64,000 nt of DNA from Malania oleifera. Lineage: Eukaryota > Streptophyta > Magnoliopsida > Santalales > Ximeniaceae. The DNA is taken from positions 12,441,562 to 12,505,561 of the forward strand of contig NC_080418.1 of NCBI RefSeq assembly GCF_029873635.1, given 5' to 3'. The notes under the pieces are model-generated. The model had not been told where the DNA came from and did not search any database. It worked only from the letters and a program-made list of their open reading frames with translations. The position numbers were made by a program, and so were the translations under genes. Below, piece by piece: positions 45,269 to 56,996 of the stretch. Position 1 is the stretch's first letter; every line of letters starts with the position of its first letter.

Positions 45269-47671
45269 AGACCTAAGTGGAATTTTAAGATGTTGACTAT
45301 ATATGTGAGGGTGGTGAAGACCCTAGGTGAGGACACTAGTAATTGGCCATCTTTTCTTTCTTTCTTTTATTTTTATTTTTTTTTATTGACATGCTCCACT
45401 TCTATATGCTTATGGTAGAATATCTTAACTTTTTTCGAGAGGACTAGTGTGGTCCTCCCATCTATATATATGATGGAGTTGATAGATATGACAATTTGAA
45501 ACGAAGAATGGAACAATTTGCACCATGCTATTAATTTGTACTCTTTTTCATTGTCGAATGCTCTCTCAAGGCTTTAATACGTTACTAAAAAGTTAACCTC
45601 TGAGCAAATTATTTTATATGAGCATTTTTCAAATTTGTACGCCACCAAAACAAAATCTTTTCTTTTTCTTTTTGAACTTTTATATACAAATATTGAACAA
45701 CTTGAAAAGAAAATGATATTTTGCAATCATCTGAACAATTAAAAATGAAAAATATTTTCCACAATTGAACAGACAGTATATTCTAACCATTAAAATTGTA
45801 ATAATAAATTGGTATAATTATTCACCTAAGCTTTGACAATGCTCTCTCATTTTTCTATCATCTAAAACAACTCACAAATTAAGTCTATCAAATTAAGTCT
45901 ATTTTACCTAAATAGTTTTTGCATTTCTATTTCCATTATTTGTTCCATTCTCCGTTTTGTTTTCCTTCTCTGTGTTTATAGTATTGATGATAGGTCATGG
46001 AAATTTTTGGGATTAAATTCATCAATATAGTATTAAAAACATATTTATCTATATCCTAAATGATCGTATGAGGATTATTATGATTATCAACAAAGAAAAA
46101 AAAATCAATCCTAATGTGTTTTTGGTAACAATATGTAGGCCATGTAAGAATCGAATCAAGTGATCTCAAATTCACAAGTTGATGTTGATAAGCTTGTTTT
46201 ACAATTTGAGTATGCTTATCACACTTACTTGGTACTAATACAATATATTTTCATAACATACGCATTACAAAGGTGTATTTTAGTTTAGATACTTTCATAG
46301 GGCAAGTAGTATTTTGATAAATACTATTGACAAGGCAATATGATACTTCTCAATACTTAATTTTTAAAGTATTCTTAGTCATTAGATTGTGAATTAAGCA
46401 TTCAAAATCTAGAAAGACTTGAGTATGTCCTATATGCCTTATAGGGTTACTTGTTAGAGAGTATGGTAAGCACAATCACATTAAGGATATATAAATTTAG
46501 TTACATTGCCTACCAATTAGATATTCTCTTTAATAGTTATATGAGCAATCATTAAACTTTAGTATTCATTTTTTTTTTGGGTATTAAAGCTACTCACACA
46601 TTTCGATTAGATGATCAATGTGTTATTTGAGATTGCCCTTCCAATGAAATTGTAGTATTTTGCTTCAAGGTGATGGAATAATGCTATTTTATTGTGTTTA
46701 GTTCTATTGCTTGTGAAATTCTGCTATTCCTCTATTTATATTTATATTTCTTGTGCAATTCTACTAGTTTTTAGTATTTTGGCATTTCACTTTGGTGCGA
46801 TATTCCCTTTTTCGATTTAGTAAAAATGAAAGGTATTCTCCATTCTAACTATTTTATGTCGAAAATCCATAAAAAAGGAAACGAGTTTACACCACTTTGA
46901 AAAAAAATGTCATTTTAAGTCATCCATTGCATCAGATAAAATTGATCGTCGTTACACATATTATTAAAAAACAGATGGGAACATGCAATGCATAGATAAG
47001 TCTTATATTCCTCAAAACCAAAGCCTGAAATCGTAGCTCCTTGCATGTTTTTTTTTTTTTTTTTTTCAACTTCATGCATTCATTGAAGCTTAGACCCGTC
47101 CAAGAACGGTTACTATACATTCATTCCTAATCGTACATGCGAGACAAATCAATTGTTATATTTCAATTGATTATTAGTCATATTATGTTGACTAATAATC
47201 ACTTGAACATGTTAATTATTTATTTCATTTACGATTAGTAATATTTGTATTTCAACCATTCTTGGATTGTCCAATGTGGACAGTTCAGGAAGTTGTATTT
47301 ATATTATTGTCATTGTTCACGCTTTGTCAATTGTCATTATATATTTCGAGTGCGTCTCTACTTCTATTCTCTGGGTGCATAGTGGGGTGTCGTGACAATT
47401 TGTTAGTGATGGAAAACTAGCAAAATTTTCACTTCCCCCATCTCGTGTACTTGGAGAGTCATGGGGAGATGCTGCCGAAATTTATAACGACTATGACGAA
47501 GGAATTTGAGCGATTGATCGCAATGTAAATGCAACATTCCTAAATGGGATAGGATCCGTACCCTTTAGAGTATGATGGTTGATTATAGGATTCACGATGC
47601 ATGCATGATAAAAATTATGAGAATATAATGAACACCATTTACTTGAACATATTATAGGGTAATTAATGAAC
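43081..47671. other. CACTA interior without recognisable genes
   Basis: About 4.6 kb of AT-rich sequence with no frame above 62 codons that I recognise, probably long first intron and upstream sequence of the transposase gene. Apart from the GT/GA microsatellite I see no structure. Confidence 0.5.
45206..45268. repeat. Compound microsatellite (GT)n(GA)n
   Basis: About 18 GT units run straight into about 13 GA units. Confidence 0.95.
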
Positions 47672-48994
47672 ATGGATAAGAGTTGGATGAATGCTCGGGG
47701 TAGGTTTTTTCCAGAATAAGTGAAAGGGGTACATGATTTCCTCGAGTTCGCGCGTCCTTGTGCAGACAAAGCCAGTAGAATAAGGTGTCCTTGCAAGAAA
47801 TGCAAAAACATAACATTCAAATACATTGATCTGGTCCATTCACATTTGTTAGACTTTGGAATGGAGAAAAGGTACACAAGATGGGCGTTCCACGGTGAAG
47901 ATTACGCAGTTTAAAGCGATAATGATGACGATGAAGATGAGGAGGCAAATATAGTAGGTGGTGATACACGTTCAGAAGGGTTAATCGAAATGTTAGGTGA
48001 CTTGCAAAGGGGGATTGCAGTGGACACGGGTGATGTTAGTGTGTCGCGTACTGGTGATGAAACTACTTCAGCGGGTACCATACCTTGCGATCCTAGTACG
48101 TTGAATCGACTCGGTAAACCATTTTCTAATCTTATGACGGATGCACGGGTGCCGCCCCTATATCCAAACTATAAATTTTTTTCAAAATTAGAGTTTCTGA
48201 TAAAGTTGCTTCATGCAAGGATAATGCATGGGTTATCTCAGAGCGTATTCAACATGCATTCAAACCTCATTAAGGCAGCACTGCCTGATGGTGAAACACT
48301 TCCCAAGTCTTTTTATAAGGCAAAGACATACATGCGTGAATTGGGTCTCGGTTACACTCTAATAGATGCGTGTAGGTATGATTGTGCACTCTTTTATGGT
48401 GAACATGAAAATGTGAACGAGTACCCAAAATGTGGTGAACCGAGATATACAACTAATCAGAAGAAGGGTAAAAAGATCCCTAAAAGAGTTTTGTGATATT
48501 GTCCATTAATCCCATGGCTACAATGATTGTATATGTGCAATCAGTTTGTTACACATTTTCGAAGGATGAGAAGAATAAATTCTTCGAATGGTTGAAATCA
48601 GTGAAGTTCCCCAATGGATATGCATCAAACATAGCTCGATGCATAAACACGAAGGAAGGGAAGATGCTAGGAATGAAAAGTCATGACTGGCATGTCCTTC
48701 TACAATGGGTTCTGCCCGTTTTCCTTCGTGGACACTTGACTGAAGATGTTCGCTCGGTGCTGATTGAGCTGAGATTCTTTTTTCGACAGTTGTGTTAAAA
48801 AAGATTGAGCATAAACATACTTGAATGGTTAGAGGATGACATTGTGATCATATTATGCAAGCTGGAGAAAATTTTTTTGCCAGCATTCTTCGATGTGATG
48901 GTCCACCTAGCTGTCCATTTACCAAGGAAGGCCATAATTTGAGGACCGTTTCAATATTATTGGATGTATCCTATTGAGAGGTAAAGTATAAAGT

Positions 48995-48999
48995 CCTTG
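48995..48999. repeat. Target-site duplication CCTTG, left copy
   Basis: Same as 50870-50874 on the far side of the solo LTR. Confidence 0.9.
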
Positions 49000-49950
49000 T
49001 GAAATTAGCAATAGCTTCCTAATAGGGGGGGGGGGGGGTGAATTGGTTTTAAAAAAAAAATTTCTTTAGAATTAGTTCTTTTAAGTTCCAAATCTTAGAA
49101 ACAATCACAATCAATCACAACAAGATCAAACTCTCAATTTAAGTAACAATATATGTGAAAATTTGTTGCACTCAGTTTATGCCCTGTATCACAATTATTT
49201 TTCTTCCTAATGTACAACTTTTAAATAAACTTTCAGATTAATAGGTCAAGGATAATCAACCAACGTAGTCCCTTTCAGTTTCCACAATCAATGCTGATTT
49301 ATTCAAAACAAATTACCTTCCGGTCTATTTAACTATCAAACATTTAGAATTGAAATTTAAAACAACCACACTGATTATATCTTTGAAAAATAAAGAGTAG
49401 AGTAGAGAAAGAAGAACATAAGAATTTTTACGAGGTTCGGCTTCAACACAGACTACATCCTCGCCCCTGGCCAAACCGCCAAAGGATTCACTATTACCAT
49501 TCCTTTATCAGTTGGAACAAAACCAATTACAAGCACTCCTTGGGTAAGGCTAGAGCCCACCTTCTCCAAACAATCTCCCCTTATTTGGTTCAACAATTCA
49601 ACTACTTAAATCGTCAACAAGCCCTGTTACAAATACAGAAAAACAATACGTACAAGAACTTGCTCCTCAAAGAGCTGATTAGTACAAGTTTAAAATACTA
49701 ATGCACTTCAGTAAATTAAGAATATGAATTTCAGAATGAAGCTCTTAGGAATTTATCACCGTGGGCATCTTTCAAAGAAAGAATCAACAACTGAATGATC
49801 AAACAGAGTGATATTCAGCAAGAACTTCTTAATTTCGAGTAAGGATGAGGGCAATATGAGGCACTTTCACAATTTCAGAGTGAGAGAGAGTATGATAGTA
49901 GATTGTGAGTTCTTAATAATCTTGGTGATTAATTCAATAAGTCTTGGGGT

Positions 49951-49958
49951 ATTTATAG
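49951..49958 (-). promoter_or_regulatory. TATA box of the CACTA-embedded solo LTR
   Basis: Minus-strand ATCTATAAATACCCC, matching the layout of the other SIRE-like LTRs. Confidence 0.5.
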
Positions 49959-50079
49959 ATAAATAAAACCTTCTTGCTTGTTCCCCAAAGGATACTCAGA
50001 CTTGTTTCCATATATTACACTTATTTAAGTTTCCAAAAATTTAAATTTCAAAAAATATATCCGTTGCAAAATAGAAAAT

Positions 50080-50420
50080 TGCCGCAAGGCAGACGACTGT
50101 GAAGTCCTGATAGTCTTCTGTCCATTAAATATAACGGTAAGAATCATAGGCAGAAAGGTGGCAGTCATCTGTCATCAGAATATAGGGTGACAGTCGTCTG
50201 TCCATATGATGACAGTCATTTGTCCATGTGAAATTTTGAGCCTTTTAGTAACATATAAGGTGGACAGTCGTCTAGTGAAACTTTCAGAAACTTCTCACTT
50301 TTCATTAATAGTTGTCTTTGGGAACCTTGACAATCGTCTATCAGGCTTTTGTGTTTCAATTTTAAGCCTTTAATTTAGCCAGTCGTCTGTCTATAACCAC
50401 ACAGTCATCTGTCAACTGAA
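50080..50420 (-). repeat. ACAGTCGTCTGTCC subrepeats
   Basis: About nine degenerate copies of ACAGTCRTCTGTCC, partly palindromic (GACAGTC/GACTGTC), occur in the transcribed part of the LTR, in the same place as the GGTCGACCAG array of the solo LTR at 12191. Confidence 0.65.
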
Positions 50421-52457
50421 TAAATATCTTTCTTAGTCACTTTTTGATTTCTCTCTCATTTTTACTTGTAATATTAATTTGTTTTAACTTTGAAAACATG
50501 TTCCAAGTTATTATCTTAAGGTCTCTAAGTCTCTTTGTTTAATAAGCTTCAAAATGAAAACTTCATACTTGAATAAACTTAAAGTACTTACAGAGACTTG
50601 TCCTAAGTTCTCAAAAATTATCCTTTGTTCTGAACATTCTTTGTTGCTAATCTCTGATCTCGCAGAATAATCTGAACTTTGAGCTCTCATGTTGATCTTC
50701 TTTAATCATCATGCTCTTATGGTCTTCAGACTTTGATCCATACTATCAATTACTGATATAAGCACCTTCAATATGAATTCCTGAGAAAGCATAACACTCA
50801 ACTAAAACATGTTAAATCCTACTTGTTTGTTAGCATCAAAATGGTGTATGAAACCTAGTAAGGCCAACACCTTGTATAATGATCACGTGATTTCCTTGTT
50901 TTTATTTTTTTTTTCTTTATTGTGTCTACAAGTCTATAATGATACATAAAATGCATAGGTTCTTGTCCACTTTGAAGGGGTACGTGCGCAATAAGGCACG
51001 ACCAGAAGGTTCAATCATTGAGGTGTACATTGACAGTAAATGTTTTGCCTTTTGCTCAATGTATCTACATGATATTGACACAATGTTCACTCGTGATGAG
51101 CGAAATGTAGACATTCATGCTACTAATGCCAAAGATGAAGAACCCAGGAGCTCTATATTTCAAGAAAATGTTCGGCCTTTCGGTGCACGAGTTTATGATT
51201 TCATTGATATGGACGGCCTAGAAAAAGCTCATTTTCACGTCCTCAATAATTGTGATGAAACTGTTCCATATATCGAGTACGTGGTTTCAAACTCCTTACT
51301 TTGCATTGTATTTACATATGCATAATTATATACTTACTTGACATTAACATGTACTATTGTTGCATATAGCGAACATAAAGCTGAACTCCTGGCCCAAAAT
51401 GAACAGAATGTTGAAGAAAGACATAAGAAGGAATTTATCAACTGGTTTGGGAGTCGTGTAAGTAACAAAAACTGCTTGAGTGAGAAGCAATGTATGTTTT
51501 CACTATTGATGGTTTATTCTTCTAAACTCCTCTTTATTTAATAGATGAAAGTCATGTATTACAATAAGGAACCAACGGCAAGTAAAGATTTGTACGCGTT
51601 GGCATATGGCCCTGATCAACGAGTTAACCGCTACAGCGGTTGCATTGTTAATAGGTTACTATTTCATACAAAGGCCCTCAAACTGCATAGAAGAACCCAA
51701 AATTGTGGGGTTACGGTGCTAGACACAGAAGGAGATGAAGAAATTGACTACTTTGGTGTATTGGATGACATTATAGGGCTTAGCTATTGAGCAAACAGAG
51801 TCGTCCACCTATTTAAGTGTACCTGGTGGGACATCAGTAATAAAAATACTAGGATAAATATCGATGCCTACTTCCCCAGTGTCAATTTTAGCAAGACCTA
51901 GTATCAAAATGACCCTTTCGTGCTTGCGACGTAGGAAGAACAAGTGTTTTACCTTAAGGACACCAAATTGAAGAGTGAATGACATGTGGCCCAAAAGATT
52001 CCTACCCGAAGTTTGTACGCTATTGTAGAAGTTGTAGATAGTGAGATGAGTGCCAGTAAGACTGCATTCCAAGAAGATGAGCTATCTGTTTATGCAGCAA
52101 CGCAATCTGTTGCAGATGTTGTCGAAGAAGGCGCCGATCCTATACCATTGCATAGGGGTGGTGCTAAGGCAGTACACGTAGGGACTGGTGACATTATAAT
52201 TGAACCTTCTGTAGATGTTCACTTCATCGACGATGAGGAAATTGATGGGGAAGATGAAACAGGGGTCGAGTACTGTAGTGAAGAGGAAGACATTTTAGAA
52301 AGTGAGGATGATACCAATATTGAGGACGTATAGGGGGCTAAGCATGTTATTTTTGTCACTATGTATCTAACATGTGTAAATAACTTAAAAATAGATGTAT
52401 ACTGCATCCATCTAATATTCGTACTTCATATATTTACTTGTCTATTAATTTGCAGAT

Positions 52458-54129
52458 ATGGCACCAAAAGGCTGACGTTAGAGAAATCCTTTTAGGCACA
52501 CGAGTACATCGCATGAGGATGATCCGACATCCTCCAAACTGGCCGACCCCGTCGGTCTTGATGCGGTGGCACTATTGTCTGAGCCATAGGAATCTCAGCC
52601 AAACATGGATACCACTTATGCGACTGACACGCAGGGTGAGCTGCCGACCGTTATGAGCGGTGTTGGTATGGATACGATTAATTTATTTACATGTCAACTG
52701 TTAATGATAGTTATTCACCTATATGATTATAATGTTGTTCTTAAATTAACTCTACTTTCAGCTTCTACATCCACGGTCAGGTCAGGCCGTGGTGTAGCAA
52801 AGAACATGTCCCTAAATAAGCACCTGGATAGGACTAAACAGCAGATTCAAATCAAAATTCCTCCAGGATACACCGCCTCGCTGAACGATTGGTGCACCGC
52901 GTGGACGAGGGAGCTCGGCATTATATACCGACAGTATGCTCCAATCACTGCATTCAGTTGGCCAGAGGTGACTCAGGAGTAGTGCATGGTTCTTTACATG
53001 CGCATTTTTATAAGTTCCAAAACCCTATAAAGTTGTTTTTAATTTAAATATTTTTTTACTTTTATTATACTAGCCAATTAACAACTGTCTAACATTGTAA
53101 TTGTATTACCTGAGTTTGATATGGATATCCTTGAGGATGACCATGTGAGGAGGGCGGTCGACGTCCAATTGTGTAATAAATTTAAGAGCTATCGTTTGAA
53201 AATGTGATCCCATTTTCGAGCGATGAGAGATGAAGCAGAAGCGCGGCCATACGATAAGATATCCCTAAAGGATTGGGACGTGGTGTGTCGCCATTTCCGT
53301 GCCCCGCGCTATCAGGTGATGTGTTTGTATTATAATCACTAATTTTTCACAATTATGTCACTAATAAATCTTCATTACATCTTCCTTGTAGGCCATATGT
53401 GAAACAAATGCTACAAACCGCAGCAAACTCCCTATAACGTATTGCGATGGATTAAGGCTATTCGTAAATCATCGCTAGGTAATTACTATATAGAAAATTA
53501 TCTACCCATTACATGACATAATACTAATGATGTCCTATATGATAATGTAGCGTGATCCCGAGACTTGCGCAGAGGAGCCGCTGTCGGATCTGTATAAGAG
53601 AACACACCAATGGCGATCAGGGGAGTAGTTATAGGGTGCGCAGGATAGACATGTAAGTGAAGCAAAAGATTTAGTTTATTACTTTATTCAAAACATCAAA
53701 GTTGTAGTCTTACTTATTCCTTTTTATCATTTTCATGATTGAAATTAGGCATGGATGGTCGAGCAGAGGGACGCACCTGTTTTAGAGGGGAGTCAGCATA
53801 TGACAAATTTCGAGATCACTTCCCAGGTACTTGGGAAACAAGTGGGGGGCTGGGTGAAAGGTCTTGGAAGTGGTTACATCACCCCAACAGCATCATCATC
53901 CATGGGTGTGGCAGCTCGTGCAGATATGGAATGACAGTGTCGAGAGGCCGATTATGATAAGTAGGAGATGGCTCGACAGATGCAGATGATGGAAATGGAG
54001 AATGCGAAATTGAGATCGGAGGTCTCCAGGTTTCAAGCCCAAATGCAAGCCATGATGGATAGGCAAGTGTGGTTAGAGGAAAGGATGCGCCAATTTGGAC
54101 CAGATGATGCAGGTGGCTCCTTAGATTAA
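52458..54129 (+). pseudogene. TNPA-like second gene of the CACTA element (Transposase_24 type), decayed
   Basis: Several exon-like blocks in the order found in plant Transposase_24 proteins: a Ser/Gly-rich start with ATG 52458; QIKIPPGYTASLNDWCTAWT at 52840-52980; LPEFDMDILEDDHVRRAVDV and KSYRLKM at 53110-53205; the ARPYDKISLKDWDVVCRHF block at 53240-53315; a block with RDPETCAEEP near 53550; and a C-terminal Met/Gln/Glu coiled coil (MEMENAKLRSEVSRFQAQM) ending at TAA 54127. AG acceptors and GT donors separate the blocks. Early stops (GGCTGACG at 52471, TGA at 53205, TAG at 53628) break it. Members of this class bind subterminal repeats. Confidence 0.75.
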
Positions 54130-54389
54130 TTATAAGGTATTATGATCACAAATTAAGTTTCATGTTAAATTATGTTTTTATATTTATATGGGTATAAATC
54201 TTACATGATATGAGAGGAGTGAATCAGATGATTCGGAGGCATGTTATTTTGTATATAGTACGATAGTGGCAAAGAAGATTCATGTCTATTTGGGTCTCAC
54301 ATCGATTTTTCAGGATATGTTTAAGTCATTTAAAAGCTTTTCAACGAGCATATTATCGGATGACTTGAGATAACAATTTTTATTTAAAT
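54130..54389. other. 3' flank of the TNPA-like gene
   Basis: AT-rich; no feature seen beyond a possible 3' UTR. Confidence 0.4.
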
Positions 54390-55545
54390 TATAAATTTAA
54401 GATATGGTTACATGGATTACTATCGTGAATATGCTACATGATTTCATACTAGTCTAGAATGCCTCTTGCATGGTGGATGCAGTTGACGTGTATTGCATGC
54501 TGGTAGTGGATATAGGTTCTCATGTGTCTTCAACTTCTTATAAATGATCTATTTCAACCTATTAGATGCAGGTTTTATGGGAAAACGTCCAATTTACATA
54601 CGACATGCTGCTGAAATTGCATTAAAATTTTCCAAAGTCCTAAACAAAAGATAGGCTTAGTTTAATGTTAAACTAATTTTGAAAGAATAAGTGAAACTTA
54701 TGAATCATAATAAATGAGGCAATGTAGACTTAGTTCATTTAGAACGGACATTCATTTACATGTTTTTCGTCCGGTAAGCTTAAAGCATTCATTGCTATGC
54801 TGAAATCATTGAAAATATTATATACACTTGGTTGAGGATTTCAAAATTTTAAAAATGCATAAGTTGAATATATACATAACTCACAGGGAGCATCACTTTC
54901 ATAATCATTTAAATTAAATGCTCTCATCATCTCATAACGTTCATGTCCAAATGCCTAGATGAATAACAATACCGCACTGAACTCAATACTATCCACTATT
55001 CTCTGCTGTTCATACTATGAATTTAAGATATGGTTACATGGATTACTATCGTGAATATGCTACATGATTTCATGTTAGTCTAGAATGCCTCCTGCATGGT
55101 GGATGCAGTTGATGTGTATTGCATGCTGGTAGTGGATATAGGTTCTCGTGTGCCTTCAACTTCTTATAAATGACCTATTTCAACCTATCAGGTATAAGTT
55201 TTATGGGAAAACGTCCAATTTAGAGATGGCATGCTATCGAAATTGTGTTAAAATTTTTCAAAGTCCTAAACAAAAGATAGGCTTAGTTTAATGTTAAACT
55301 ATTTTTGAAAGGATGAGTGAAACTTAGGAATTATAATAAATGAGGCAATATAGACTTAATTCATTTAGAACGGACATTCATTTACATGTTTTTCATCTGA
55401 TAAGCTTAAAGCATTCATTGTCGTGCCAAAATCATTGAAAATATTATTTACACTTGGCTGAGGATTTGAAAATTTTAAGAACGCATAAGTTGAATATATA
55501 CATAACTCACAGGGAGCATCACTTTCATAATTATTTGAAAAAGAC
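54390..55545. repeat. Tandem duplication, period about 626 bp
   Basis: GATATGGTTACATGGATTAC occurs at 54401 and 55027, and the similarity runs on for more than 500 bp (TTGCATGCTGGTAGTGGATA; TTATGGGAAAACGTCC; TTCATTTAGAACGGACATTC). Copies differ by about one base in twenty. No coding content recognised. Confidence 0.9.
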
Positions 55546-56490
55546 ATAATTAGCGATTCGTTTGGTCATATGAGTTGCAATGTCACTATAGAAAAGAACT
55601 AAAAAAAGTGGAATAATGCTTGTCTACGAAACAGTAAAGCATGCTAATTGGACACGTGTCCCCGACTGGATTTATTCGCTGCATCCCCTTCCCCACGCAA
55701 TGTTAATACCTCATTGAGTCATTGTACAAATCCCCCATAAACTAATCTCATGCTGCATTCCAGAGCATGCATTTTACATCTTAAGTTTAGATTTAAATAT
55801 ACTTTAATAAATTTCAATATAATTTAATGCTCCTCGTGTTTCGAGACACTTTAGGCTTGAATTTACATTGAATTTAAATAAAATGTAATATTAAATTGTA
55901 TTAAAATTTGTCCAAATCCATTCAAATATTCGAAATCTATGCTCTCGAATGCAACGTTACTTTTTTCATAATTGATATTACTACCGTACAAATTATGTAA
56001 TATACATGATTATGAAATCTTCGCCAATTTGTTATATCATATAATTATTTTTCCTAATTATACTTAGCATGAGCTCTCCTCGATATGGTATACTAATTTT
56101 TTTTAATGACTCTTAATTTGTAGGATTCGCGACTGTCATAACATCAGCATGATGTCATGCATGCATGCACTACAGTCATCAGATGCAACTTTTGACTATT
56201 TTTTTATAATTTTTTTTTTGTTATTTGAACAAATGAAGTTTTTGTATTTTAATTTGAATTTGTATTAGTATTTATATTTGAATTTTGAATATTTTTAAAT
56301 AATTTTTGTTATCTGAGCATATGTTATTTCTTCATTTTAATTGAATTTGTATTTAAATTCAAAAATTTGAATAATTTACGAATTTTGTAATAATTATGGT
56401 TTCAGTTTATATATTCGAAAATATAATTATAGAATTTTATATAAGAATTCATGATCAAATAGAATTAGTATAAAAGGCTATTTAATTTTT
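55546..56490. other. CACTA 3' interior, no gene seen
   Basis: AT-rich sequence with several homopolymer runs between the duplication and the right subterminal array. No gene seen. Confidence 0.4.
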
Positions 56491-56996
56491 TTAATTATTA
56501 GTGAATGATTCAAATTCGTCACTAATACCCTACTATTAGTGACGAATTTTTGATTCGCCAATAATACCACACTAGTAATGACGAATTTCTAATCGTCACT
56601 AATACCATACTAGTAGTCACGAATTTTTTATTCATTAATAATACAACACTAGTAGTAACGAATATTTAATTCGTCACTAATACCCCTACTAGTAGTGATG
56701 AATTATAAATTCATCACTAATACCCCTACTATTAGTGACGAATTTGAGTTGAGTCGTTATATACTATATAGTGACGGTGTTAGGGTTTTAGTGACGGATT
56801 TAATCTGTCACTAATACTCTATTATTAGTGACAAAAATTATATTCGTCACTAAAAGTTAGTAGTAACGGCATATATAACAACTATTTGAAAACTGTCACT
56901 ACTACCCATAAATTCGTCACTAATACTATTAGTAACGAATTTATGACTATTAGTGACGGATAAAATCCGCCACTAATACCCTAATTTTTTGTAGTG
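56491..56996. repeat. Right subterminal repeat array and TIR of the CACTA element
   Basis: Dense copies of ATTAGTGACGAATTT and ATTCGTCACTAATACC in alternating orientation for about 500 bp, ending TTTTTTGTAGTG. Shorter than the left array (about 1.35 kb). Confidence 0.9.

Larger units (their letters stand above)
49000..50869 (-). repeat. Solo LTR, SIRE/copia-like, inside the CACTA element
   Basis: The 1870-bp segment has ends TGAAATTAGC ... AAGGCCAACA and perfect CCTTG TSDs. On the minus strand it begins TGTTGGCCTTACTAGG, contains TTTTGATGCTAACAAAC, and carries CCAATTCACCCCCC near its other end, the same plan as the 12191-14545 solo LTR but a different family. GACAGTCGTCTGTCC-type subrepeats lie at 50080-50420. 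It lies just after a likely exon end (ATTGAGAG/GTAAAG), so it is in an intron of the transposase gene. Confidence 0.88.
47672..52333 (+). pseudogene. CACTA transposase (TNPD-type) pseudogene
   Basis: Starts ATG 47672 with the transposase-associated domain (MDKSWMNARGRFFPE, then CPCKKCKN), followed by the N-terminal part of the Tnp2/Transposase_21 domain (LLHARIMHGLSQSVFNMHSN ... GLGYTLIDACRYDCALFY). The core of that domain is missing: at about 48537 the frame jumps to the DUF4218-like region (CYTFSKDEKNKFFEWLK ... KSHDWHVLLQWVLPVFLRG), which continues after an intron at 50939-51325 (LSTLKGYVRNKARPEGSI). The DUF4216-like part is 51545-52333 (RVNRYSGCIVNRLLFHTKAL), with an acidic tail. In-frame stops include TAA 47717, TAA 47912, TGA 48494 and TGA 48524, and further stops in 48796-48950 and 51788-51985. 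A SIRE-like solo LTR splits an intron. Not functional. Confidence 0.9.
41389..56996 (+). mobile_element. Full-length CACTA (En/Spm) transposon
   Basis: The 15,608-bp element starts CACTACAAAAAAACAGG and ends ATTTTTTGTAGTG: terminal inverted repeat CACTACAAAAAA with a 3-bp AAC TSD. Both ends have long subterminal arrays of TAGTGACGRWTT units in both orientations. The inside holds a TNPD-type transposase relic followed by a TNPA-type relic, the usual gene order, both on the plus strand. Both genes are broken, so it could move only with help. Confidence 0.93.
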
